From Pseudomonadota bacterium (GTDB taxonomy: Bacteria; Pseudomonadota; Gammaproteobacteria; Steroidobacterales; Steroidobacteraceae), in contig JAFEDU010000009.1 of the NCBI GenBank assembly GCA_018241425.1, positions 17,189-81,188 on the forward strand: a stretch of 64,000 bases of DNA. Direction: 5' to 3'. Of this stretch, positions 1-7,929 are shown piece by piece. Position 1 is the stretch's first letter. Each line of letters opens with the position of its first letter. The notes below the pieces were generated by a model that ran no database searches, was not told the origin of the DNA, and saw only the letters and a program-made list of their open reading frames with translations. The position numbers and the translations under genes are program-made.

Positions 1-311
1 AAGTCCGCGGCGGTTTCCGTCAGGAGTATCAGCTCGCCGACACCTTGCTCAGCGGCCCGCTGCTCGAGCGCCTCGACAATCTGTCGCCCGAGGCCCCGCT
101 TGCGATGACCGTCCGCGACGACAAGGGAACGAAGAAGCGCGGCAGCTCCAAATCGCTGCAAGGCGCCCGCACCGATGACTGCCTTGCGCTCGCGGACGAC
201 GAGGAACTGCGGACGCGCGACTCCAAGATCGCTGGTCGGCAGGCCGGCTTCACTCAAGAGGCCCTGGACGACCTCAAGATCAGCCGGGGATGCCGCATCG
301 ATCTGAAACAC
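1..311 (-). CDS. arsN2: GNAT acetyltransferase of the arsenic operon (ArsN2-like), partial
   Basis: The reading frame starts at a GTG at 311 and runs off the left edge, so only the first ~103 residues are visible. Residues 50-95 carry a GNAT fold core: a hydrophobic strand reading LLRSLVV, then an acetyl-CoA loop of the R-x-x-G-L-G type followed by an amphipathic helix ending in GVGELILLTE. It begins 10 bases after the arsI stop, so it is the third gene of an arsR-arsI-arsN2 operon. ArsN-type proteins are acetyltransferases found in arsenic operons; ArsN1 acetylates phosphinothricin-like arsenicals, while the substrate of ArsN2 is unclear. The family call rests on the fold plus the neighbours; the C-terminal half cannot be checked. 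Confidence 0.75.
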   Translation of the reverse strand, partial: MFQIDAASPADLEVVQGLLSEAGLPTSDLGVARPQFLVVRERKAVIGAGALQRFGAAALLRSLVVADGHRKRGLGRQIVEALEQRAAEQGVGELILLTETAAD

Positions 312-321
312 GCTGCAACAC

Positions 322-774
322 CTAGGGCGCGGAGGGTTTGCAGCAGCTGGGCGCGCAGCACGCCACCTTCAAGGCTTCCGCCTTGGATCGAATCTGGTCC
401 GAGCCGTAGACGGTGCTCTCCCCGGTCGTCAAGAAAGCCTCCCACTGGACACCCTGGGGGTCGTCAATCCAGCACTTCTCGCTGTTCGCATAGCAGCAGG
501 TCGTCTCGCCCTCTTCGATCACCGGGCGTTCCGCGCGCTGGAGCCGCTCGTAAACCTCGGAGAGTTCGTCCCGGTCCTCGACCTGGATGCCCAGGTGCTG
601 AACGCCCGGCTTCCCGTCGCGCTCGCTGATGGCGAAGTTCACCCGGGGATCATCGAGCATCCACTTGGCATAATCGGGCCTTTTCACCGTCGGCTGGGTT
701 GCGAACAGTTGCGAATAGAAGCGGATGGACGCAGCTAGATCCTTGACGGAAACGTGCACGTGAAGTCGCTTCAT
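322..774 (-). CDS. arsI: ArsI/CadI-type glyoxalase-fold metalloenzyme (C-As lyase family)
   Basis: 150 residues, a single vicinal-oxygen-chelate (glyoxalase-like) domain. It has the ArsI hallmarks: His5/His7 in the first strand, His60, a vicinal pair Cys93-Cys94 in the motif TTCCYA, and Glu112 in the last strand. In ArsI two His and one Glu hold Fe(II), and the cysteine pair binds trivalent organoarsenicals before the C-As bond is cut. A cysteine-rich tail (Cys139, 140, 144, 145) follows the core. The ATG at 774 is chosen over upstream starts because it overlaps the arsR stop in an ATGA junction and because family members begin with this first strand. CadI (cadmium-induced) proteins share the fold, so the true ligand could differ. 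Confidence 0.88.
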   Translation of the reverse strand: MKRLHVHVSVKDLAASIRFYSQLFATQPTVKRPDYAKWMLDDPRVNFAISERDGKPGVQHLGIQVEDRDELSEVYERLQRAERPVIEEGETTCCYANSEKCWIDDPQGVQWEAFLTTGESTVYGSDQIRSKAEALKVACCAPSCCKPSAP

Positions 775-1130
775 ACTTTTCTCCTTCGCGCGGGAGGTGT
801 CGTGGCGGCCGCCTGGGGCTCGCAGGAAGGGCCGCAACCGACCTCGGCCAGACTGCAGCAGTTCTCCGTCAGAAACCCGACCAGATGGTTCATGCGTTCA
901 AAGTTCGGGCTGTAGTAGAGGTTCCGACCGTCACGGCGGCTCTCGATGAGCTGCGCTTGAATCAGGCCCTTGAGGTGGAAGGACAACGTGGGCGCGGGAA
1001 GTGCGAGACGCTCAGCGAGTTCCGAGGGTGTGTAGCCCTCCGGGCCCCGCTTCACCAGCAGTCGGTAGACGGAGAGCCGGGCCGCAGACGCCAAAGCGCT
1101 TAGCGCAGAAATTGCATCGCTTTCTTTCAC
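771..1130 (-). CDS. arsR: ArsR/SmtB-family arsenic-responsive repressor
   Basis: 119 residues with a winged helix-turn-helix at about 30-75 (TPSELAERL, then TLSFHLKGL as recognition helix). The classic sensor motif ELCVCDL in helix 4 is absent; instead Cys91-Cys92, Cys99 and Cys103 sit at the C-terminus, as in the Acidithiobacillus-type ArsR where three C-terminal cysteines bind As(III). It is the first gene of the operon and is translationally coupled to arsI by ATGA. The start is a GTG at 1130; no Shine-Dalgarno precedes it, and a consensus -10 box lies 7 bases upstream, so the message may be leaderless. It should repress its own operon and release DNA when As(III) binds. Confidence 0.9.
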   Translation of the reverse strand: MKESDAISALSALASAARLSVYRLLVKRGPEGYTPSELAERLALPAPTLSFHLKGLIQAQLIESRRDGRNLYYSPNFERMNHLVGFLTENCCSLAEVGCGPSCEPQAAATTPPARRRKV

Positions 1131-1165
1131 ATTTCCAATTATATGGAATGACTTTGCGAACGCAA
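1131..1165 (-). promoter_or_regulatory. Promoter and candidate ArsR operator of the ars operon
   Basis: Read on the minus strand, a perfect TATAAT lies at 1143-1138, with TTGCGT about 16 bases upstream as a weak -35 box. The -10 box fills the centre of an inverted repeat with arms at 1133-1137 and 1144-1148 (TTCCA/TGGAA). A second perfect repeat, TTGCG-AA-CGCAA at 1154-1165, covers the -35 region. A repressor bound to either repeat would block RNA polymerase. Predicted transcription start falls at or within a base or two of the arsR GTG. Confidence 0.65.
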
Positions 1166-1326
1166 GTTCGAAAGATGTACCGCGGGTTTCCGGGGCGCTC
1201 AGCCTAACAACCGTCCCGTTGCAGGCATGAGCTAGCGCAAGGCGTGAAGTCCGCCGCTCAGGTGCGATTCAAGCCCGCCGCCCTCCGGCGTGCGTCGAAC
1301 ATTCTCAGCATCTCGTGCGATCCGGG

Positions 1327-1937
1327 TCAGCGCTCCACGAGACCGTCCCTCACGATCTGCCGTGAAACCGCGTCTGCGACCTTCTCTACGAGGTCCGGCA
1401 GATTCTGAGGATTGGTGGTGCGGCTCGTTCCGGCCCACAGGAGCTTTTCGTCCTTCACCGAGTAGATAAGCGTCTCGATCGGTCAGTGCGCTCGTATCCG
1501 GTCGAATACGAAACGGCCATGCCGTAAGAGGAATAGTAGGAGCCGAACGAGCCGTACGCGCTCCCGGACCATCCACCCGGTTTCACGATCGTCGTCTGGT
1601 CCTTACCCAACACGCGCATCACCACCACGCCGTCTACTCCTGCAGCCTTGAGGCGCGCGCGCACGTACTCCAGACCGGGGTGGTCATAACCGATCAAGGT
1701 ATATGAGGCGACGCCCTGCATCCCCCGGTTCGTGAGATCATTCGCGAGGTAGACCTCCGCATCGCGGCGGCGATTCCGGTCGTCGATGAGAACCAGGGTG
1801 GCGATCTTCTTTCCCGCCGGTGTCACCGGCTGGGCGTCCGGCGCCTTCCAGGTGGCCACGAAGATTGTGCTCGTACTGCACGCCACCAGACCGATGACGC
1901 AGGCCACGAGAATCCAACGAACGATATGCGTGCGCAA
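1327..1937 (-). pseudogene. Lipoprotein (DUF4136-like) broken by a one-base frameshift
   Basis: The upstream frame encodes a signal peptide with lipobox LVAC, then a beta-rich domain (IATLVLIDD, GVDGVVVMRVLG) and a Gly/Ser/Tyr stretch. It then falls into an early stop at 1455-1457. The family-like ending resumes in another frame with ETLIYSVKDEKLLWAG and stops at 1327-1329. One base lost at about 1481-1483 explains this: adding it back gives a 203-residue protein. The TTG at 1937 has AAGGAG five bases upstream and is preferred to the GTG at 1943, which sits too close to that site. It could be a real recent mutation or a sequencing error. No slippery heptamer is present. Function unknown; a periplasm-facing lipoprotein. 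Confidence 0.75.
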
Positions 1938-2031
1938 TGACACTCCTTGGTCCCGGAAGGTATCTCGCGGTCTTACGCCCGCGCGGCCGGACCATGGTCG
2001 CCTGCGCGAGCGCTTTAGTCGAGATCCCGAG

Positions 2032-3015
2032 TCACCGTCGGGGCGCGCGTACGATTGCGTCGGCTTTGGCCAGGAGCGCCTCGGCCATGCGGATGCTGGC
2101 GATGTCGATCAGCCGGCCGTCGAGGGAAACCGCGCCCTTACCCTCCCGGGTCGCCTGTGCCATCGCCTCGACGATGCGGCGAGCCCTCGTGACTTCGGCC
2201 TCAGCGGGCGTGTATACCTCGTTTGCGAGCTCGATCTGCGAGGGATGTATCGCCCACTTGCCCTCGTAGCCGAGCACCGCCGCGCGCCGGGCCGCCGCGA
2301 TGTAGCCATCCGGATCGCTGAAGTCTCCGAAGGGACCGTCGATAGGCCGCAGTCCATAGGCCCGGCAGGCCACGAGCATGCGGGTTTGCGCTGCGTGCCA
2401 GGGATCCGCCCAGAAGTACTGCCGGACACCCTTTTCGTCGGTATCCGCGAGCACCCCGTAATCCCGGTTTACCCCGCCGATCACGGTCGTGCGGGCGCGC
2501 GTGGAGGCCGCGTAATCCGCCACCCCGAAGCTCATCGCCTCGAGGCGTCGCGAGGACTGCGCGATGGACTCGACGTTGGCCATGCCGAGCGCCGTCTCGA
2601 TCAGCACCTCAAAGCCGATCCGCCGGGTACGCTTGCGGGCCGCCTCGATCTGCGTGACGAGCATGTCGAGTGCGTAGACGTCCTGAGGTACGCCCACCTT
2701 CGGGATGAGCAGCATGTCCAGCCGCGGGCAGGACTCCACGATGTCCACCACGTCCCGGTACATGTAGTGGGTATCGAGCCCATTGATGCGCACCATGAGC
2801 GTCTTGCTGCCCCACTCGATGTCGTTGAGTCCCTGGATGATGTTTTTGCGCGCCTGCTCCTTGTCGTCGGGCGCCACGGCATCCTCGCAATCCAGGAACA
2901 CCACATCGGCGGCAGAGCGGGCGGCCTTCTCGAACAGACCGGGGTTCGACCCGGGAACGGCGAGCTCGGAGCGTTGCACGCGGGCAGTCGGTGGCTCGAT
3001 CGTGGTGAAACTCAT
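2032..3015 (-). CDS. mcl: Malyl-CoA lyase (serine cycle)
   Basis: 327 residues, a CitE/malyl-CoA lyase TIM barrel. Visible active-site elements: LDCEDAV (Glu44, Asp45), Arg76 in VRING, Glu140 in IETALG (Mg ligand), Asp167 in FGVADY, and WAIHPSQ near residue 245. Malyl-CoA lyase splits malyl-CoA into acetyl-CoA and glyoxylate, the step that returns glyoxylate to the aminotransferase encoded first in this operon. The ATG at 3015 has AAGGAG seven bases upstream. It is the last gene of sgaA-hprA-mtkA-mtkB-ppc-mcl, 20 bases after ppc. The relative citrate lyase beta subunit is ruled out by the lack of citrate lyase partners and by mtkAB next door. Confidence 0.92.
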   Translation of the reverse strand: MSFTTIEPPTARVQRSELAVPGSNPGLFEKAARSAADVVFLDCEDAVAPDDKEQARKNIIQGLNDIEWGSKTLMVRINGLDTHYMYRDVVDIVESCPRLDMLLIPKVGVPQDVYALDMLVTQIEAARKRTRRIGFEVLIETALGMANVESIAQSSRRLEAMSFGVADYAASTRARTTVIGGVNRDYGVLADTDEKGVRQYFWADPWHAAQTRMLVACRAYGLRPIDGPFGDFSDPDGYIAAARRAAVLGYEGKWAIHPSQIELANEVYTPAEAEVTRARRIVEAMAQATREGKGAVSLDGRLIDIASIRMAEALLAKADAIVRAPRR

Positions 3016-3035
3016 GGTCGTGCTCCTTAAGGAAT

Positions 3036-5753
3036 TCAGCCAGTCGTGCCAAACCCGCTGGCAATGCAGTTAATGGATAGCAGGAGCGGAGCCCTGAAGG
3101 GCTCCCTCGCCGCGGCATCCGGGGCACTGCGATAACGACGCAGCAGCTCGACCTGCACACGGTTTGCCTGGCCGATGGCGGGAAGCTTGCGGGCAAGGCG
3201 GGCGCCGAGCTGCGGAAAGCGTCCGCCGATCCGGGTGCCCCCGCTGACTTGCAGCAGCATCGCGCAGGTGAGCGCGTGCTCGCGCTCGATCATTCCGAAG
3301 ATCGCGTCCCTTACTCCGCCATCGGCCACGAGCCTCGCGTAGTCCCGGGCGATCGCCAGGTCCACCTGCTGCAGGGTCTTCTCGACCTCGTCGACGACCA
3401 GGCGAAACAGGCGTGACTCCCGGAACATGCGCCGCAGGAGGGCAAGCCCGGCGTCTCCTCGCACCTCGATGAAGGCAGCGATGCCGCTGCCGACCCCATA
3501 CCAACCGGGAACCACGTGGCGGTTCTGCGACCAGGCAAACACCCACGGGATGGCGCGCAGGTCCGCGAGGGTCTCGGCACCAAAGCGCCGAGCTGGGCGC
3601 GACCCGATATTGAGCAGGGCCAGCTCATCCAGCGGGCTGGCCGCGCGCAGGTAGGTCACCAGATCCGGCCGCTGCGTCAGGCGCCCGTAGGCTGCGCGCG
3701 AGGTCTCCGACAGCGCCTCCATGGCATCGTCAAACTCCGCCACCGGTACGAGCGCCTGCTCGTCCTCGGACTTGAGGCTGTGCTCGAGGACGCTCGCGGC
3801 CAGGAGCTCGATCTGGTACGCAGCCGTGCCGCGGTTGGCGAACTTGAATGAGACGACCTCACCCTGCTCGGTGATGCGAAACCGGCCGTGGATCGAGCCC
3901 GCCGGCTGCGCCGCAATGGCCCGACCCGTCGGCACGCCACCGCGGCTCACGGAGCCGCCCCGCCCATGGAAGAAGGCGATGGGAATCTTCAGCTCGCGCC
4001 CCAGGCGCGTCAGCTTCACCTGCGCCTTGTGCAGCTCCCAGTTGGAGGCCAGGAAGCCCCCGTCCTTGTTCGAGTCGGAGTAACCGAGCATGACCTCCTG
4101 GACGCCGCCCTGCGCACGCACGCTTCGCCGGACCATGGGGACGCTGAGCAGCTCCGTCATGATCGCGGGGGCCGCCCGCAGGTCCTCGATGGTCTCGAAC
4201 AGCGGCACGATCGGCAACGTGCAGGTCTCGACGGCCGCAGCATCCGCGTACAGGCCCGCGCGCTTGGCGAGCAGGTAAATCCCGAGCAGGTCGCCCGCGC
4301 TGCGGGTCATGCTCAGTATGAAGGCACCGATGGCCTCACGGTCGAACTGCTCGCGCGTCTCCCGTACGAGCTGGAAGATTCCGAGGGTCTCCTGCGTGTC
4401 CGCCGACAGCGTGAGATCCGGACGCGTACCCGCCCGGGGGCGTGACAGCTCATCGAGCAACCAGGCCTTCCACGCCGCGCTCTCCGGTGCCGGAGGCTCC
4501 CCCACCGCGCCACCCAAGCGCCACAATTCCTCGAGCGCCGAGGTCGTGCGGGTGCTGTTCTCCCTGAGGTCCAGCCGCACGGTGCAGAACCTGAAGGTCT
4601 CGACCCCCCGACGCAAGGGCCGCAACAGCCACGCGGCGAGGTCGGGAGTGCGCGCGGCGGCCAGCGCCTCCTCCATCAGCCGCAGGTCCGCGGCCAGGCC
4701 ACCGGCGTCGGCATAACCAGCGGGCCCCGACGCCGCAGGGCCACCCGCCAGCGTGCGCTCGAGCTTCCCCGAAATGCACACCAGGTATTGGCGGTACAGC
4801 TCGCCCGGGTTGCGGGCCGCGATCCGCTCGCCCTCGCCAGACTCCTGCAGCGCGCGCTGCAACGCGGTCCGCAGGGTTTCAGGGACACTGAGCGCAGCCT
4901 CGGCGAATGAGGCCGTACGAATCAGCTCCTGCACGCGGGCCTGGTAGTGGGTGAGGCTCGCCGCGCGGTTGGCGCGCAGCGCCTCGCGGGTCACCTCGTT
5001 GGTGACGAACGGGTTGCCGTCACGGTCCCCGCCGATCCACGCTCCGAACTGGAAGAACGGCGGCACCTCGAGGTGCTCGCCGGGATACCCCTGCGCCAGC
5101 GCCGCATCGAGCTTCTCCAGCACCAGCGGCACCGTCTCGAACAGTGTCTCGTTGAAGAAGTGCAGGCCCCAGTACACCTCCTGAGCGACGGTGGGCTTCT
5201 GCAGGCGCAGCTCGCCGGTCAGCCACAGCAGCTCTACCTCGTGGCGCAGCCGCTGCACGAGCTCGGCGCGCTCACGACGGGTCCAGCGGGGGGACTCGAG
5301 ATCCATCAGGCCCCGGTAGAGGCGCCGGTGCCACTCGAGCACCGTCACGCGCTTGGACTCCGTCGGGTGGGCGGTGATCACGGGCCGTATCCGCAGCCCG
5401 TGCAGGGTCGCGGAGAGCTTCTGCGCCGACACTCCCTCGCGTCCCGCCTCCCGGATCAGACGCGCGAAAGTGCCCCGGGCTCCCCCATCCACGGCCGCGT
5501 CCTCGGCCTCGCGCCGCCGGCGCATGGCGGCGTTCTGCTCGGCGATGCTGAGCAGCTGGAACCAGATGCCCTGCGCCTGCAGCGCCCGCGCCAGCAGGTG
5601 CGGCGCAAGTCCCAGCGTCGGCAGGTCCCCGCGCAGCGCCGACAGGACTTCGGGCTGGTGTCGTTCGACCACGTCGGAGAGCAGGCCGAGCAGCAGCTCC
5701 GCCACCTGCGTCTCATAAGCATCGCCGCCGGCGGGGAGGTGCGACTCCTTCAA
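3036..5753 (-). CDS. ppc: Phosphoenolpyruvate carboxylase
   Basis: About 905 residues, full length for the family. Catalytic signatures are intact: TAHPTE at 127-132 (the essential N-terminal histidine), a YSDSNKDGG loop near 560, and the glycine-rich loop FHGRGGSVSRGG at 595-606. The C-terminus ends in the family-type TG. It carboxylates PEP to oxaloacetate and is the CO2-fixing step of the serine cycle. Start choice: TTG at 5753 overlaps the mtkB stop as TTGA, with a weak GGACGAG upstream. An ATG at 5816 would overlap mtkB by 67 bases with no ribosome site and adds residues that look like an out-of-frame reading of mtkB. Malate dehydrogenase, needed for the next step, is not in the window. 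Confidence 0.93.
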   Translation of the reverse strand: MKESHLPAGGDAYETQVAELLLGLLSDVVERHQPEVLSALRGDLPTLGLAPHLLARALQAQGIWFQLLSIAEQNAAMRRRREAEDAAVDGGARGTFARLIREAGREGVSAQKLSATLHGLRIRPVITAHPTESKRVTVLEWHRRLYRGLMDLESPRWTRRERAELVQRLRHEVELLWLTGELRLQKPTVAQEVYWGLHFFNETLFETVPLVLEKLDAALAQGYPGEHLEVPPFFQFGAWIGGDRDGNPFVTNEVTREALRANRAASLTHYQARVQELIRTASFAEAALSVPETLRTALQRALQESGEGERIAARNPGELYRQYLVCISGKLERTLAGGPAASGPAGYADAGGLAADLRLMEEALAAARTPDLAAWLLRPLRRGVETFRFCTVRLDLRENSTRTTSALEELWRLGGAVGEPPAPESAAWKAWLLDELSRPRAGTRPDLTLSADTQETLGIFQLVRETREQFDREAIGAFILSMTRSAGDLLGIYLLAKRAGLYADAAAVETCTLPIVPLFETIEDLRAAPAIMTELLSVPMVRRSVRAQGGVQEVMLGYSDSNKDGGFLASNWELHKAQVKLTRLGRELKIPIAFFHGRGGSVSRGGVPTGRAIAAQPAGSIHGRFRITEQGEVVSFKFANRGTAAYQIELLAASVLEHSLKSEDEQALVPVAEFDDAMEALSETSRAAYGRLTQRPDLVTYLRAASPLDELALLNIGSRPARRFGAETLADLRAIPWVFAWSQNRHVVPGWYGVGSGIAAFIEVRGDAGLALLRRMFRESRLFRLVVDEVEKTLQQVDLAIARDYARLVADGGVRDAIFGMIEREHALTCAMLLQVSGGTRIGGRFPQLGARLARKLPAIGQANRVQVELLRRYRSAPDAAAREPFRAPLLLSINCIASGFGTTG

Positions 5754-6658
5754 GCTCTCGTCCGGGCCGGGCTCTTCCTGCTCAGTACCGCCGCTACCGT
5801 GGACCCGAGCTCGCATGCGCTTGGGGCTACGGTGAGGCCATACGACTTCATGATCTCCGCCTTCTCCGGGGCGGTGTCCCCAACGGAGGAGATGATCGCC
5901 CCCGCGTGGCCCATGCGGCGACCCCGCGGGGCTGTGAGGCCGGCCACGTAGCCGATCACCGGTTTGGTCATGTTCTCCTTCACCCACCTGGCGGCCTCCG
6001 CTTCCTGCGGTCCGCCGATCTCCCCGATCATGACCACCGCCTCGGTCTCCGGATCCTGCTCGAACAGGGCGAGGTGATCCAGGAAGGAGCTGCCGTTGAT
6101 GGGGTCGCCACCAATGCCGACGCTGGTCGTCTGCCCGATGCCGAGGGCGTTCATCTGCGCGGCCGCCTCGTAGCCCAGGGTGCCGGAGCGGGAGACGATG
6201 CCGACGCTGCCACGGCGGTAAATGTGTCCCGGCATGATGCCGAGCATCGCCTTGCCGGCACTGATGATGCCGGCGCAGTTCGGCCCGACCAGCAGCGTCC
6301 GCTTCTCGCGCGGATAGCGCCTGAGGTAGCGCTTGACCCGCATCATGTCCTGCGCCGGGATGCCGTCGGTGATGATGCACACGAGCCTGAGGCCCGCATC
6401 CGCCGCTTCCATGAGCGAATCGGCTGCGAAGGCCGGCGGCACGAACGCGAGGCTGGTCGTGGCCCCCGTTGCCTGCACGGCGTCCTTCACCGTGTTGAAG
6501 ACCGGGCGTTCGAGGTGGGTCTGGCCGCCCTTGCCGGGCGTCACGCCGCCGACGACCCGGGTACCGTAGGCGATCATCTCCTTCGCGTGGAAGGTAGCCT
6601 TGTCCCCGGTGAACCCTTGCACGATGACGGGCGTCTTCTCGTCGATCAGAATACTCAT
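5750..6658 (-). CDS. mtkB: Malate-CoA ligase, alpha (CoA-binding) subunit
   Basis: 302 residues, SucD-like. The N-terminal CoA-binding Rossmann domain carries VIVQGFTG; the ligase domain has the phospho-histidine at His251 in GRRMGHAGA. Together with MtkA it makes malyl-CoA from malate, CoA and ATP. Plain sequence likeness cannot tell it from succinyl-CoA synthetase alpha. Its place between mtkA and ppc, in an operon that also holds malyl-CoA lyase, serine-glyoxylate aminotransferase and hydroxypyruvate reductase, makes malate the likely substrate. The ATG at 6658 has GAGGA upstream; the stop overlaps the ppc start. Confidence 0.9.
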   Translation of the reverse strand: MSILIDEKTPVIVQGFTGDKATFHAKEMIAYGTRVVGGVTPGKGGQTHLERPVFNTVKDAVQATGATTSLAFVPPAFAADSLMEAADAGLRLVCIITDGIPAQDMMRVKRYLRRYPREKRTLLVGPNCAGIISAGKAMLGIMPGHIYRRGSVGIVSRSGTLGYEAAAQMNALGIGQTTSVGIGGDPINGSSFLDHLALFEQDPETEAVVMIGEIGGPQEAEAARWVKENMTKPVIGYVAGLTAPRGRRMGHAGAIISSVGDTAPEKAEIMKSYGLTVAPSACELGSTVAAVLSRKSPARTRA

Positions 6659-6675
6659 GGCGGTGTCCTCAAGGC

Positions 6676-7842
6676 TCAGTGCGGGCGCGCGGCGGCCACG
6701 ACCTTCTGGGCCGCCTCGGCGAGCGTGTCCGCACTGATGATCGCAAGGCCGCTCTCGGTGATGATCCGGCGTCCTTCCTGCTCATTGGTACCGGCGAGCC
6801 GCACCACCAGCGGCACCTTCATCCCGATGGACTGCACGGCCTGCACGACGCCCTGCGCCACCCAGTCGCAACGATTGATGCCGGCGAAGATGTTGACGAG
6901 CACCGCCTTCACGTTGGCGTCCGAAAGCACGAGCTGGAAGGCCTTGGTGACGCGCTCCGGTGAGGCGCCGCCGCCCACGTCGAGGAAGTTGGCCGGCTCG
7001 CCGCCCGCATACTTGATGGTGTCCATGGTCGCCATCGCAAGCCCGGCGCCGTTGATGATGCACCCGATGTCGCCCGTGAGCCCGACGTAGTTGAGGTTGT
7101 CCTGCGAGGCCTCCGCCTCGCGCGGATCCTCCTGGGAAAGGTCCCGCATCTCCGAGACCTCGCGGTGGCGGAACAGCCCGTTGTCGTCGAAGGACATCTT
7201 GGCATCGAGCGCGATCACGCGATCGTCCGGCGTCACCACCAGCGGGTTGATCTCGACCATGGTGGCATCGAGGTCCCGGAACGCGCGGTACGCTCCCAGG
7301 ATCGCCGTCACTGCGCGGCTCACCTGCTTGATGTTCAGCCCGAGTCCGAACGCGATCTCCCGCGCCTGGAAGGCCTGCAGCCCGACGGCCGGCTCGACCT
7401 CCGTCTGCAGGATGGCCTGCGGGGAGGTCCGCGCCAGTTCCTCGATCTCCATGCCGCCCTGGGCGGATGCGATCACGCGCACCCGCTCGGCCTTGCGGTC
7501 CAGGACGATCCCGAGGTAGAGCTCGCGCTCGAACTTCTCGGCGATCTCCACGTAGACGCGCTGCACGACCTTTCCCTCCGGGCCGGTCTGCGCGGTGACC
7601 AGGCGCTTGCCCAGCATGGCGCGGGCCGCGTCGTGCACTTCGTGGTAGGTGCGGCACAGCTTGATGCCGCCCGCCTTGCCGCGGGCTCCGGAATGGATCT
7701 GTGCCTTGACGGCCCAGTGCCAGCCGCCGAGCTCGGTGGCCGCGAACGAGGCCTGCTCCGGGCTGTAGGCAACTGCCCCCCGCTGGATCGGGACCCCGTA
7801 GCCCGCCAGAAGCTCTTTGGCCTGATACTCGTGTATGTCCAC
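6676..7842 (-). CDS. mtkA: Malate-CoA ligase, beta (ATP-grasp) subunit
   Basis: 388 residues, SucC-like: MDIHEYQAKELL at the N-terminus, an ATP-grasp region to about 230 with the metal-binding ATMVEINPLVV, and a C-terminal flavodoxin-like domain with NIFAGINRCDWVA. It binds the nucleotide and couples to MtkB. The GTG start has a GGGGG run six bases upstream, and mtkB follows after 17 bases. As for mtkB, the operon context points to malate rather than succinate. Methylobacterium-type serine cycles show the same adjacency of mtkA, mtkB, ppc and mcl. Confidence 0.9.
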   Translation of the reverse strand: MDIHEYQAKELLAGYGVPIQRGAVAYSPEQASFAATELGGWHWAVKAQIHSGARGKAGGIKLCRTYHEVHDAARAMLGKRLVTAQTGPEGKVVQRVYVEIAEKFERELYLGIVLDRKAERVRVIASAQGGMEIEELARTSPQAILQTEVEPAVGLQAFQAREIAFGLGLNIKQVSRAVTAILGAYRAFRDLDATMVEINPLVVTPDDRVIALDAKMSFDDNGLFRHREVSEMRDLSQEDPREAEASQDNLNYVGLTGDIGCIINGAGLAMATMDTIKYAGGEPANFLDVGGGASPERVTKAFQLVLSDANVKAVLVNIFAGINRCDWVAQGVVQAVQSIGMKVPLVVRLAGTNEQEGRRIITESGLAIISADTLAEAAQKVVAAARPH

Positions 7843-7929
7843 TGTGTTTCCCCCGGGGTCATCCGCCGCCCGCTCGCTGCCGTGGTGGACGAGGCCCCTG
7901 AATCGCGAATTCCTGCGCCGCCCTCGGCT

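Noticed and set aside
1455..1490. Programmed frameshift in the lipoprotein gene
   Set aside because: No slippery heptamer, downstream pseudoknot or internal Shine-Dalgarno is visible; a simple one-base loss explains the data.
1786..3030. Long plus-strand open frame opposite mcl
   Set aside because: It is the antisense of malyl-CoA lyase; composition is Arg/His-rich with no family motif, as expected of a GC-rich shadow.
5751..5816. ATG at 5816 as the start of ppc
   Set aside because: It would overlap mtkB by 67 bases, has no ribosome site, and the added residues do not resemble PEP carboxylases; TTG at 5753 fits better.
5750..7842. sucCD (succinyl-CoA synthetase) reading of the ligase pair
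   Set aside because: The operon context with malyl-CoA lyase, PEP carboxylase, hydroxypyruvate reductase and serine-glyoxylate aminotransferase favours malate-CoA ligase; sequence alone would not decide.
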